In this document: positions 1 to 5,668 of the stretch, one piece after another
Layout of the letters: each line of letters begins with the position of its first letter
Position numbering within the stretch: the stretch's first letter is position 1
DNA from: an uncultured Clostridia bacterium
Lineage (GTDB): Bacteria > Bacillota > Clostridia > Oscillospirales > Acutalibacteraceae
Direction: 5' to 3'
Assembly (NCBI GenBank): GCA_946410005.1
Contig: CAMJYS010000038.1
Location: 1 to 7,421, forward strand
Length of the DNA stretch: 7,421 bases
The notes under the pieces: model-generated
Told to the model about the DNA's origin: nothing
Database searches by the model: none
Seen by the model: the letters and a program-made list of their open reading frames with translations, nothing else
Made by a program: the position numbers and the translations under genes

Positions 1-48
1 CGACCACCGAGATCTACACTCTTTCCCTACACGACGCTCTTCCGATCT
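1..48 (+). other. Illumina P5/TruSeq read-1 adapter (not genomic)
   Basis: These 48 bases equal the known Illumina P5 plus TruSeq read-1 primer sequence lacking its first ten bases. They include the hallmark ACACGACGCTCTTCCGATCT, which ends at 48. This is library sequence, not organism DNA, and should be trimmed; the insert starts at 49. Confidence 0.98.
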
Positions 49-51
49 ACA

Positions 52-80
52 TTTCTAAACATATGATAAAATTCCGTCAA
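52..80 (-). promoter_or_regulatory. possible sigma-A promoter reading off the left edge
   Basis: On the minus strand TTGACG (75-80) lies 17 bases upstream of TAGAAA (52-57), which is acceptable sigma-A spacing, although the -10 matches the consensus in only 4 of 6 positions. It lies downstream of the ireB terminator, where a promoter for a next leftward gene would be expected. That gene is outside the insert, so the call cannot be supported by context. Confidence 0.25.
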
Positions 81-160
81 GATAAATATTCTAAATCACC
101 GAATCTTAAAACAATTTATCTGATAAAAAATAAAAAAAGGGTTCACAAAACATTGCTGAC

Positions 161-198
161 ATAAAAACAAGCCTCCCGCCAGTTTACTGACAGGAGGT
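161..198 (-). terminator. rho-independent terminator after ireB
   Basis: On the minus strand a stem of 11 pairs (arms 187-197 and 172-182, two of them G-U) closes a four-base loop and is followed by TTGTTTTTAT. It begins 12 bases past the ireB stop. As plus-strand RNA the two G-U pairs become A-C mismatches, so the element is better formed for leftward transcripts. It ends the lipoprotein-regulator-kinase-prmC-ireB unit. The 112 bases further left (49-160) hold no gene that I can support. Confidence 0.85.
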
Positions 199-209
199 TT
201 TTGGCCTTT

Positions 210-488
210 TTAATTATTTACATATTCTTCGATTAGGATTTTTAAGAGTTCGTATCTATCTATTTTTTGTATAAGCGTTCTTGCTCCGTTATATGTAGTA
301 ACATAAGTTGGATCTTCCGAAAGAATATATCCGGCTATCTGATTTACGGGATTATAACCCTTTTCTGTCAAAGAATCATATACAAATTTCAAAATTTCCT
401 TTACTGTTTCTTTTTCTCCATAATTAACCGAAAAAGTTCTGGTTTTATCATCAAAATTAACATTCATTTCTTTATTTAAATCCGACAT
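210..488 (-). CDS. ireB: IreB family regulatory phosphoprotein (DUF965)
   Basis: A 92-residue protein of the IreB/DUF965 (YrzL) family. In Enterococcus faecalis IreB is a cytoplasmic phosphoprotein substrate of the Ser/Thr kinase IreK and restrains cephalosporin resistance; other Firmicutes carry orthologues of less clear role. The family signature is visible at about residues 42-70: EKGYNPVNQIAGYILSEDP, then a Tyr-Val-Thr-Thr stretch and NGAR, followed by a charged amphipathic C-terminal helix. Length is close to the usual 85-90 residues. The ATG start has GGAGG (498-502) nine bases upstream. The N-terminal tail carries Thr17 and Thr19, possible phosphorylation sites by analogy only. The gene follows prmC by 83 bases and has its own likely promoter (534-562). 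It is not beside alaS or ruvX, its usual neighbours in many Firmicutes. Confidence 0.93.
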   Translation of the reverse strand: MSDLNKEMNVNFDDKTRTFSVNYGEKETVKEILKFVYDSLTEKGYNPVNQIAGYILSEDPTYVTTYNGARTLIQKIDRYELLKILIEEYVNN

Positions 489-533
489 ATGTAAAATCCT
501 CCATTCAATTCAAAAATCTCCATGATACAAATC

Positions 534-562
534 ATAATATACATAGTACGAATAAAATTCAA
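534..562 (-). promoter_or_regulatory. likely sigma-A promoter of ireB
   Basis: In the 83-base gap between prmC and ireB the minus strand has TTGAAT (557-562) and TATTAT (534-539) separated by exactly 17 bases. Transcription would start near 527, leaving about 38 bases before the ATG with a GGAGG site in place. ireB can thus be made independently of the upstream genes, although I see no terminator between prmC and ireB, so readthrough is also expected. Confidence 0.55.
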
Positions 563-571
563 GTAGACAGG

Positions 572-1423
572 TTAAATCTTTTCACCGATTATAACTCTGG
601 GTATATTATTTATGTCATTAAAAAGTTTTATATTTTCAAAACCATTTTCTTCTAAAATGCTTTTTACGAAATCATTTTGTTCAAATCCTATTTCAAAAGC
701 TATTATTCCACGCTTCTTAATTTTAGAATACCAATTCAAACAAATCTTTCTATAATATTCCAATCCGTCCTCTCCACCATTCAAAGCAATTTTAGGTTCC
801 AACAAAACTTCTTTCTGCAACTTTCCTATGTCTTCTTCTTTTATATACGGCGGATTGGAAATAATGGCATCAAAAGAATTATCGTCAAAATTTTTATAAA
901 TTTCAAAAATGTCGGCCTTCAGAGTCTTTATATCGCTATGTTTACTAGTGACATTTTTACGAAAATAATAATATGCTTTATCAGAAATTTCAATCCCATA
1001 AACATCCGCTTTATCGCCAAACATTTTTTTTAAAGTTATCGCAATACATCCGCTACCACTACACAAATCCACAATCTTTAAATTATTTTTATGTTTCAAA
1101 ATATTATAACTTTCGTTAACTAAAACACTTGTATCTTCTCGAGGCACTAAAACTCCTTCTCCTACAAAAAATATCTCTCCCATAAATTCACATAAACCCA
1201 AAATATATTGCAACGGAATCTTAGACTTGCGTTTTTCTGCTATTTCCACAATTTTTTCAAATTTATCCTCCGAAAAAATTTTATCGCCATTTAAAATTAT
1301 GTATTCATAATCTATTTCAAAACAATGGTAAAAAATAATTTTCGCTTCGGATTTATAATCGCTTATACCACTGTTCTTTAAAAGATTTTCCAATTCGTTA
1401 TAGGCTTGACGCAAAGTAATCAA
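572..1423 (-). CDS. prmC: peptide chain release factor N5-glutamine methyltransferase (PrmC/HemK)
   Basis: This 283-residue cytoplasmic enzyme uses S-adenosylmethionine to methylate the glutamine of the GGQ motif in release factors RF1 and RF2. Visible marks are PLQYILG (70-76) at the end of the N-terminal helical domain, VLVPRED (91-97), the SAM-binding loop VDLCSGSGCIAI (118-129), the substrate-glutamine motif NPPY (190-193), EPKIALNGGEDGLEYYR (209-225) and a C-terminal RVIIGE. Length is normal for the family. In the PR-x-[DE]-T-E block the last Glu is Ser99, a mild departure. The start codon is TTG, chosen because GGGAG (1434-1438) sits ten bases upstream and no other usable start lies before residue 81. 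The gene begins 26 bases after the kinase stop, so it is probably co-transcribed with the two-component system. Its frequent partner prfA is absent. Confidence 0.95.
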   Translation of the reverse strand: MITLRQAYNELENLLKNSGISDYKSEAKIIFYHCFEIDYEYIILNGDKIFSEDKFEKIVEIAEKRKSKIPLQYILGLCEFMGEIFFVGEGVLVPREDTSVLVNESYNILKHKNNLKIVDLCSGSGCIAITLKKMFGDKADVYGIEISDKAYYYFRKNVTSKHSDIKTLKADIFEIYKNFDDNSFDAIISNPPYIKEEDIGKLQKEVLLEPKIALNGGEDGLEYYRKICLNWYSKIKKRGIIAFEIGFEQNDFVKSILEENGFENIKLFNDINNIPRVIIGEKI

Positions 1424-1433
1424 TTTACTTTCT

Positions 1434-1438
1434 CTCCC
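1434..1438 (-). promoter_or_regulatory. ribosome binding site fixing the prmC TTG start
   Basis: The minus strand reads GGGAGAGA just upstream of prmC, with GGGAG at these positions and ten bases to TTG at 1421-1423. No ATG or GTG lies in frame nearby, so this site decides the start. Confidence 0.6.
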
Positions 1439-1449
1439 GTATAAAAAAT

Positions 1450-2859
1450 TCAGTCCTCATTATATATAGGCAACTCTATTGTAACGGTCGTACCGAAACT
1501 CTCTTCGCTTATTATATTAAGTTTTCCGCCGTGAAGTGCCACAATTTCATCAACAATTGCAAGTCCTATTCCCGAGCCTCTTTTTAAATAATTTGCTTTA
1601 TAAAACTTTTTCGTCACATTAGGTAAATGCTCTGCCGGTATTCCGCAACCATTATCCGTAACGGTTATACAAACCATGGACTCATTTTCGCTTGCTGTTA
1701 CGCTTACTCCGCCGCCGTCTGATGTATATTTAAGCGCATTGTCTATGATATTTATAAAAACTTGTCTTAAACGATTTTTATCACCCATAACAGGCAAAAG
1801 AGATTTCGGTTCATTATAAATTAACGCTTTATTTTCTTCCTTAGCTCTGTCCTTAAACATATATACAGCTTCGCCTAGTTCTGCCAGAACATCTATTTTT
1901 TCTTTTATAAGGCTCATTCGTTTATCTCTGATACCGGAAAAATCCAAAAGCTCTTCTACTATTCCCGAAAGTCTTGTTGCCTCTTTTGCAATTATGACAG
2001 TACCTTTTTTGATAGTTTCGTCGGTAGTTTCACAATACTGCATAGTTTCCGCCCAACCTTTTATAGCTGTTAACGGCGTACGCAATTCGTGTGAAATAGA
2101 AGAAATAAACTCATTTTTTAATTTTTCGGAAGCATCTAATTCTTGTGCCATGTAATTTATTATATCAATAAGTTCACCTATTTCATCGTCATATTTTTTT
2201 TCAATTTTTATATGAAAGTCACCTTTTGCAATTCGCTTAGCTTTTACGCAAACATCATTTATCGGATTTACTATCGATTTTATAAAATATATACCCGAAA
2301 TTCCCATAAATAAAACTATTAAAGCACCTATAATCGTTAAAATAAGCGAACTCCAAATTATCCTTGAATTTGCTTCTTCCATAGAAACTATGTATCTTAT
2401 CGCACCGATATATTCGCCGTTTTCATTATAAATACATTTAGTTGCCGCCATTATTTTTTCATCAAAAAATGATCTGCCTTCCCAAATTCCAAGTCCACTT
2501 TCCGATTGCTTAGCTTGAATATAATCAGGCATGGTTTCAAACTTATTCGGTAAAAAACCGGAAGACGACATAATGACATCCCCTTTGCTGTTTATAATAA
2601 AAAGATCCATCACATCGTCATCGGAAAAATTGTCGACATATATTTTGGCAATATCTTCAAATTTTAAATCGTTTTGCGATAAACAACCTTTAAATATGCT
2701 ATAAAGCTCGTTTGACCGTGCAAACAAAGTTTGCCGTATACCGCTATAAAAATAACCCCTTACTATTACCAAAAAGCTAATTATTATCAATGCGAATATT
2801 CCGATTGTAGCTCCCAAGCTATTAAAAACCCAACGTTTTTTTATTCCTTTAATGTTCAT
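1450..2859 (-). CDS. membrane sensor histidine kinase (HAMP-HisKA-HATPase)
   Basis: A 469-residue transmembrane kinase of the classic two-component type. Hydrophobic segment about 15-34 and another about 168-195 enclose an extracytoplasmic sensor region of about 130 residues (PDC/Cache-like by size and by the pattern MDLFIINSKGDVIMSS, 84-99). A HAMP linker follows at about 192-245. HisKA carries the phospho-acceptor His257 in SHELRTPLTAIKGWAET. The ATPase domain has the N box NIIDNALKY (370-378), G1 DNGCGIP (402-408), F box KKFYKA (417-422) and G2 GSGIGLAIV (428-436), so it looks fully active. The ATG has AGGAA (2866-2870) six bases upstream and begins 19 bases after the response regulator stop. 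The signal sensed is not evident. The adjacent lipoprotein is a candidate accessory or target. No orthologue name such as walK or phoR can be assigned safely. Confidence 0.95.
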   Translation of the reverse strand: MNIKGIKKRWVFNSLGATIGIFALIIISFLVIVRGYFYSGIRQTLFARSNELYSIFKGCLSQNDLKFEDIAKIYVDNFSDDDVMDLFIINSKGDVIMSSSGFLPNKFETMPDYIQAKQSESGLGIWEGRSFFDEKIMAATKCIYNENGEYIGAIRYIVSMEEANSRIIWSSLILTIIGALIVLFMGISGIYFIKSIVNPINDVCVKAKRIAKGDFHIKIEKKYDDEIGELIDIINYMAQELDASEKLKNEFISSISHELRTPLTAIKGWAETMQYCETTDETIKKGTVIIAKEATRLSGIVEELLDFSGIRDKRMSLIKEKIDVLAELGEAVYMFKDRAKEENKALIYNEPKSLLPVMGDKNRLRQVFINIIDNALKYTSDGGGVSVTASENESMVCITVTDNGCGIPAEHLPNVTKKFYKANYLKRGSGIGLAIVDEIVALHGGKLNIISEESFGTTVTIELPIYNED

Positions 2860-2878
2860 AAAAAATTCCTTTATAAAA

Positions 2879-3580
2879 TTAATTTTCCCATTTATAACCC
2901 ATTCCCCAAACAGTTATTATATGTTGTGGAACAGATGGATTATCTTCGATTTTCATCCTTAAACGACGTATATTGACATCTACAATCTTTTCTTCTCCTT
3001 GCTTGCCGCTACCCCAAACATGTTCCAATATTTGAGTCCGACTGAGAACCGTACTGGGATTCGAGAAAAAATATTCCATAATTTGGAATTCAACTTGTGT
3101 GAGTTCTATAACTTTGCCACGTTTCTTGAGAGCACGATTTTTTAAATTTAAAACAAATTCGCCAAATTTTATTTCTTCATTAAATTTGTTATTCGAACGC
3201 ATAATGTTGAGTGCTACACGCCTATACAGAGCGTCAACTCGTGCAACAAGCTCTGAAGGGCTGAATGGTTTTGTTATATAATCGTCAGCACCTAGCATTA
3301 ATCCACTTATTTTGTCCATTTCTTGAGTTTTTGCGGTTAAAAGAATTATGCCGATAGTATCACTGCGTTTTCTTAATTCTTTACAAACCTTCATTCCGTC
3401 TATTCCAGGAAGCATTATATCCAAAACCGCTAAATCAAAATCTCTGTTATATCTGTCAAAAAGTTCAAGAGCACTTTCACCATTATCTGTATCGACAACA
3501 TCATATCCGGAACGTTGTAAATTTATAACCTCGAATTCTCTTATTGCTTCTTCATCTTCTACTACTAAAACACGCTTCAT
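2879..3580 (-). CDS. OmpR/PhoB-family response regulator
   Basis: A 233-residue DNA-binding regulator, the cognate partner of the kinase that starts 19 bases downstream. The receiver domain (about 1-120) has the acidic pocket Asp9/Glu10, phospho-acceptor Asp54 in VLDIMLPGIDG, Thr82 and Lys104 followed by Pro105, all expected for a functional switch. The winged-helix domain (about 132-232) shows the family pattern with LTQVEFQIMEYF (160-171), LSRTQILEHVWG (179-190), the recognition-helix region VDVNIRRLRMKIE (200-212) and the terminal wing VWGMGYKWE (224-232). The ATG is preceded by GGGAGGAA (3585-3592), one of the strongest ribosome sites here. The gene lies 29 bases after the lipoprotein stop and probably shares its promoter. 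Targets are unknown; the element shared by two promoters in this window is one candidate site. Confidence 0.96.
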   Translation of the reverse strand: MKRVLVVEDEEAIREFEVINLQRSGYDVVDTDNGESALELFDRYNRDFDLAVLDIMLPGIDGMKVCKELRKRSDTIGIILLTAKTQEMDKISGLMLGADDYITKPFSPSELVARVDALYRRVALNIMRSNNKFNEEIKFGEFVLNLKNRALKKRGKVIELTQVEFQIMEYFFSNPSTVLSRTQILEHVWGSGKQGEEKIVDVNIRRLRMKIEDNPSVPQHIITVWGMGYKWEN

Positions 3581-3609
3581 AAAATTCCTCCCAATTCAAT
3601 CAATCAAAA

Positions 3610-4149
3610 TTAATTGTTATTTAAACTATTCATAAAATTTTTGGGTATATGCACCTCTTTTATATGTCCATTGCTATATTTATACCCGTAAATCGAACTG
3701 TAAAAATCGCCTTTGCTCTTTGTTGAAACTATAATTTCCGGTATAGAATCACCATCGATATCTTTTATATAAAACTCGTCAATTTTCCCGTTAAAAATAA
3801 AATCTTCAAAGATTTCAAAATCATCATTTTTTTGATTTAAAAACACAATATGCGTTGTATGAACTTCCTCTAATTTACTCAAAAACACTACATAAAATGT
3901 ATTTGCGCCGTCAAAATTTATAATTTCCGACCCGCAAACATATTTGCCATCAATTAGAGGTCTTTCCCATTTAAAATCGTCACCAAAGTAATTTTTTATA
4001 GTGTTCGTTATCTTTTTTTGATTTTCCGAAAGTTCGGTCGGATTTATAACACTTTGAATTTCAAAAAAGCTTCCTTGACTGCAACCGGGTAAAAATATCA
4101 AGAATAAAAAAATCGCGAAAACGTATATTTTATTTTTCAACTTCATCAC
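3610..4149 (-). CDS. putative lipoprotein with a DxDxDxxxE (FG-GAP/VCBS-like) motif
   Basis: A 179-residue protein of no named family that I recognise. The N-terminus is a lipoprotein signal: Lys-rich start, hydrophobic residues about 8-20, then lipobox FLPGC with Cys23 as the lipidation site, so it is expected on the outer face of the membrane. Near the C-terminus DIDGDSIPE (130-138) has the Asp spacing and final Glu of the calcium-binding loops of FG-GAP/VCBS repeats, here only once; the preceding FYI-KDIDGD context fits that repeat type. The start is ambiguous: GTG at 4147-4149 or the adjacent ATG at 4144-4146, with AGGTG overlapping both instead of a normal ribosome site. Being the first gene before a regulator/kinase pair with a 29-base gap, it may be an accessory sensor or a product under the system's control. 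That is inference. Confidence 0.85.
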   Translation of the reverse strand: MMKLKNKIYVFAIFLFLIFLPGCSQGSFFEIQSVINPTELSENQKKITNTIKNYFGDDFKWERPLIDGKYVCGSEIINFDGANTFYVVFLSKLEEVHTTHIVFLNQKNDDFEIFEDFIFNGKIDEFYIKDIDGDSIPEIIVSTKSKGDFYSSIYGYKYSNGHIKEVHIPKNFMNSLNNN

Positions 4150-4173
4150 CTAAAAACAAAGACTAACTTTATT

Positions 4174-4203
4174 ATTATAACATAAACTATTGTAAGTTGA
4201 AAA
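4174..4203 (-). promoter_or_regulatory. extended -10 promoter of the lipoprotein/two-component operon
   Basis: On the minus strand TGTTATAAT (4174-4182) is a perfect extended -10 (TGn plus TATAAT). A weak -35, TTTTCA (4198-4203), lies 18 bases upstream. Transcription would start near 4167, giving a leader of only about 20 bases before the lipoprotein start. It lies immediately after the terminator of the preceding gene (4213-4240), as expected for a new unit. Confidence 0.6.
4177..4194 (-). repeat. shared promoter element, copy 1 (matches 5560-5577)
   Basis: On the plus strand ATAACATAAACTATTGTA. It differs at one of 18 positions from the copy at 5560-5577. It overlaps the extended -10 of the lipoprotein operon and extends into the spacer, so core promoter conservation explains only part of it. 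It may be an operator. Confidence 0.6.
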
Positions 4204-4212
4204 TTTTCGGAC

Positions 4213-4240
4213 ATAAAAAATCCCCCGCCAAAGCGAGGTG
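4213..4240 (-). terminator. rho-independent terminator after the surface-protein unit
   Basis: On the minus strand CCTCGC (4233-4238) pairs with GCGGGG (4223-4228), six pairs with one G-U, around the loop TTTG. It is followed by G, A and six T residues (4215-4220). It lies about 95 bases downstream of the stop at 4336 and directly before the promoter at 4174-4203, separating the two transcription units. Nothing else is evident in 4241-4335 apart from a short open frame discussed under findings. Confidence 0.75.
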
Positions 4241-4335
4241 AAAATCATAAATATTTTTTAATCAAAGTTTCGGCATAGAAAAATTAATCTAAAAACTCCA
4301 CTGGATTATCACTAGAAGAATACGTCTCTATTTTA

Positions 4336-4566
4336 CTACAACTCGGCTTCTTGCATCATGTCTTCGAAAATCTTTTCGCTAATTCTAGTTTCTTCATATC
4401 CTTCAAAAAAATTTTCCGTACCGCATGCAAAAACAAAACAGCCATAAAAAGCATACGCCCCTATTGTCAATGTTTTTTTACAAATTGCCTTACAATCTAA
4501 CAACAAGAGATTTCCAAGAAACGCGCCTTCCTTTATATTTAAATTACCATCGACTAATATATTCAA
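4336..4566 (-). CDS. BspA-like repeat fragment, probably the out-of-frame end of the upstream gene
   Basis: This open frame of 76 codons contains LTIGAYAFYGC (33-43), the hallmark wording of BspA-type leucine-rich repeats (LRR_5), and an earlier related unit LNIKEGAFLGN (9-19). As an independent gene it is poorly supported: the only start is TTG at 4564-4566 and no Shine-Dalgarno sequence lies within reach. Its frame stays open upstream to 4618, straight through the A10 run where the preceding coding region ends. Joining the two gives ...KKK-SKEELVSFTK-L..., a product of about 392 residues in which beta-rich repeats continue smoothly. I read it as the C-terminal part of the surface protein, separated by a one-base frameshift that may be real decay, slippage-controlled expression or a read error. 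Confidence 0.6.
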   Translation of the reverse strand: MNILVDGNLNIKEGAFLGNLLLLDCKAICKKTLTIGAYAFYGCFVFACGTENFFEGYEETRISEKIFEDMMQEAEL

Positions 4567-4591
4567 CTTAGTAAAAGAAACTAATTCTTCT

Positions 4592-5515
4592 TTAGATTTT
4601 TTTTTTGCATTCCTTTAAGAAACTACTTATGGGACGTTTTTTACCATTCTTTAAATTTTGAAATTCTATAACATTACTAAATTCCTCGTCACTGGACAGA
4701 TACACAAAATTATATTTACCGATACTAACATCGCCACTACATTTAATATTTATAGTACGCGGCAACAAACAATCAAATATTCTTCCTCCACTTTGTTCTT
4801 CTTTGACAAAATAAGAATCATCGAAAACTATATTTTCTTTGGAAGTAATATTAATTGTGTTAACATAAATCCAATATTCGCTCTTTTCGATATAAATTTG
4901 TTCTATCTTTTTCGCACCGTTTATATTAATTTCATTTATAACAAACTCTTCTTCCTCACCATTCCAAATCGAGCATACACCCAATGCATTATTCATAATC
5001 TCACTTGTCAAAACTTCGCACTTAAAAGTTATATTAAATCCCTTTTTTTCATCCAATTCTATTGCAAAAACATTTTTGTTACGTTTTATTATTTCATCCC
5101 TTTGTCCTATTAATTCTTCTTTGGCTTTTTGTTTAGCCTCCGCTTTGGCTTTTCGCTCAGCTTCTGCTTTGGCTTTTTGTTCAACTTTTTCTGCTTTGAT
5201 CTTAGCTTTTTCTGCTTCGACCTTAGCTTTTTCGGCTTCACGTTCTGGTTTTTTAGCTTCATATTCAGCTTTTTGTTCTTCTAAAAGTTTTGCTTGACGA
5301 ATTCTTTCTTCTTTCTCTTTTCTTTCAGCAGCTTCTTTGAGTTTCTTATCCACCTCTTCTTTTTTCTTTTGCTTGTCTTCTAAAGATAATTTTGAATGTG
5401 CACCTGGTTTTTTGCCTTTTCCTTTCATTGCCTCAACGTTTCCACCGATAGAACCTAAAAATGCAGCTGCGCTTAAAACTGCAAATGCTTTTTGGAAATT
5501 TTTATTTTTAAACAC
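4592..5515 (-). CDS. secreted coiled-coil protein with beta-repeat C-terminus
   Basis: A 307-residue protein that I do not recognise as a named family. It has a signal peptide (basic FKNKNFQK, hydrophobic about 10-24, likely cut after VEA at residue 29), then a basic Gly/Lys stretch. A long Lys/Glu/Ala coiled coil follows (about 45-140) with heptad-like units such as AEKAKVE and AEKAKIK. The C-terminal domain (about 150-303) has repeating beta-strand units such as NTINITSKENIVF and RTINIKCSGDVSIGKYNF, resembling BspA-type repeats. No LPXTG anchor or later membrane segment is visible, so it is probably secreted or held at the surface by other means. Start is GTG with AAGGGG (5523-5528) seven bases upstream. 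The frame stops right after an A10 tract (4597-4606), and the adjacent frame continues similar repeats, so the encoded protein may be truncated. Adhesion or a structural role is possible but unproven. Confidence 0.8.
   Translation of the reverse strand: MFKNKNFQKAFAVLSAAAFLGSIGGNVEAMKGKGKKPGAHSKLSLEDKQKKKEEVDKKLKEAAERKEKEERIRQAKLLEEQKAEYEAKKPEREAEKAKVEAEKAKIKAEKVEQKAKAEAERKAKAEAKQKAKEELIGQRDEIIKRNKNVFAIELDEKKGFNITFKCEVLTSEIMNNALGVCSIWNGEEEEFVINEININGAKKIEQIYIEKSEYWIYVNTINITSKENIVFDDSYFVKEEQSGGRIFDCLLPRTINIKCSGDVSIGKYNFVYLSSDEEFSNVIEFQNLKNGKKRPISSFLKECKKKI
4597..4606 (-). other. A10 homopolymer (coding strand) at the frameshift site
   Basis: Ten consecutive T on the plus strand, read as A10 in the surface-protein gene. 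In frame it reads TGC AAA AAA AAA ATC TAA. With nine A residues (or twelve) the frame would pass into the downstream BspA-like segment. Runs of this length are known hot spots for polymerase slippage in replication and transcription. Confidence 0.9.
5136..5228 (-). repeat. tandem 24-base and 21-base repeats encoding the coiled coil
   Basis: Two adjacent 24-base units (5136-5159 and 5160-5183) agree at 20 of 24 positions. Two adjacent 21-base units (5187-5207 and 5208-5228) agree at 19 of 21. Partial units flank them. They encode 8- and 7-residue Lys/Ala/Glu blocks, so length change by recombination would keep the frame and simply lengthen or shorten the rod. Confidence 0.75.
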
Positions 5516-5522
5516 AAAAAAA

Positions 5523-5528
5523 CCCCTT
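5523..5528 (-). promoter_or_regulatory. ribosome binding site fixing the GTG start of the surface protein
   Basis: AAGGGG on the minus strand, seven bases upstream of GTG at 5513-5515. The codons after this GTG immediately form a signal peptide, which supports the choice. Confidence 0.6.
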
Positions 5529-5556
5529 AAAAGTAATAAAATTTGTTAAATTAATT

Positions 5557-5588
5557 AAAATAACATAACCTATTGTACCAAACATCAA
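5557..5588 (-). promoter_or_regulatory. likely promoter of the surface-protein gene
   Basis: Two overlapping readings exist on the minus strand. TTGATG (5583-5588) lies 17 bases before TGTTAT (5560-5565). Alternatively TGTTATTTT (5557-5565) forms an extended -10. Either gives a leader of about 35-40 bases before the GTG. The spacer contains the element shared with the lipoprotein promoter. The rest of the 153-base gap (5516-5668) is AT-rich, and I see no convincing terminator for the ABC operon in it. Confidence 0.45.
5560..5577 (-). repeat. shared promoter element, copy 2 (matches 4177-4194)
   Basis: On the plus strand ATAACATAACCTATTGTA, 17 of 18 identical to copy 1. It occupies the equivalent place, covering the -10 region and reaching into the spacer, upstream of a different envelope-protein gene. 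This points to common regulation or to a promoter type particular to this organism. Confidence 0.6.
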
Positions 5589-5668
5589 GTAATTTAATTA
5601 TATATTTCTATATCTACAGTGTAGAATTTAAAGTTTGGTTTTCGGCTAATTTATACAAATTACATTAT

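Noticed and set aside
64..165. 33-codon plus-strand open frame starting ATG at 64
   Set aside because: No ribosome site precedes it, it begins 16 bases from the adapter, it has a Lys/Ile-rich composition expected of AT-rich noncoding DNA, and all real genes run the other way.
1471..1485. CTATTGTAAC inside the kinase gene, resembling part of the shared promoter element
   Set aside because: Only about half of the element is present, inside coding sequence near the gene end, without a -10. It looks like a chance match.
5076..5297. Ala/Ser-rich open frame on the plus strand opposite the coiled coil
   Set aside because: It is the antisense image of the Lys/Glu/Ala repeats of the secreted protein. 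It has no ribosome site and no independent support.
5612..5626. Cas12a-repeat-like hairpin on the minus strand (TTCTACACTGTAGAT)
   Set aside because: The TCTAC/GTAGA stem resembles Cas12a direct repeats, but there is only one copy in the window, the loop is three bases, no spacer pattern follows and no cas gene is present. A five-base stem in AT-rich DNA is easily due to chance. It also lacks a T run, so it is not a terminator.
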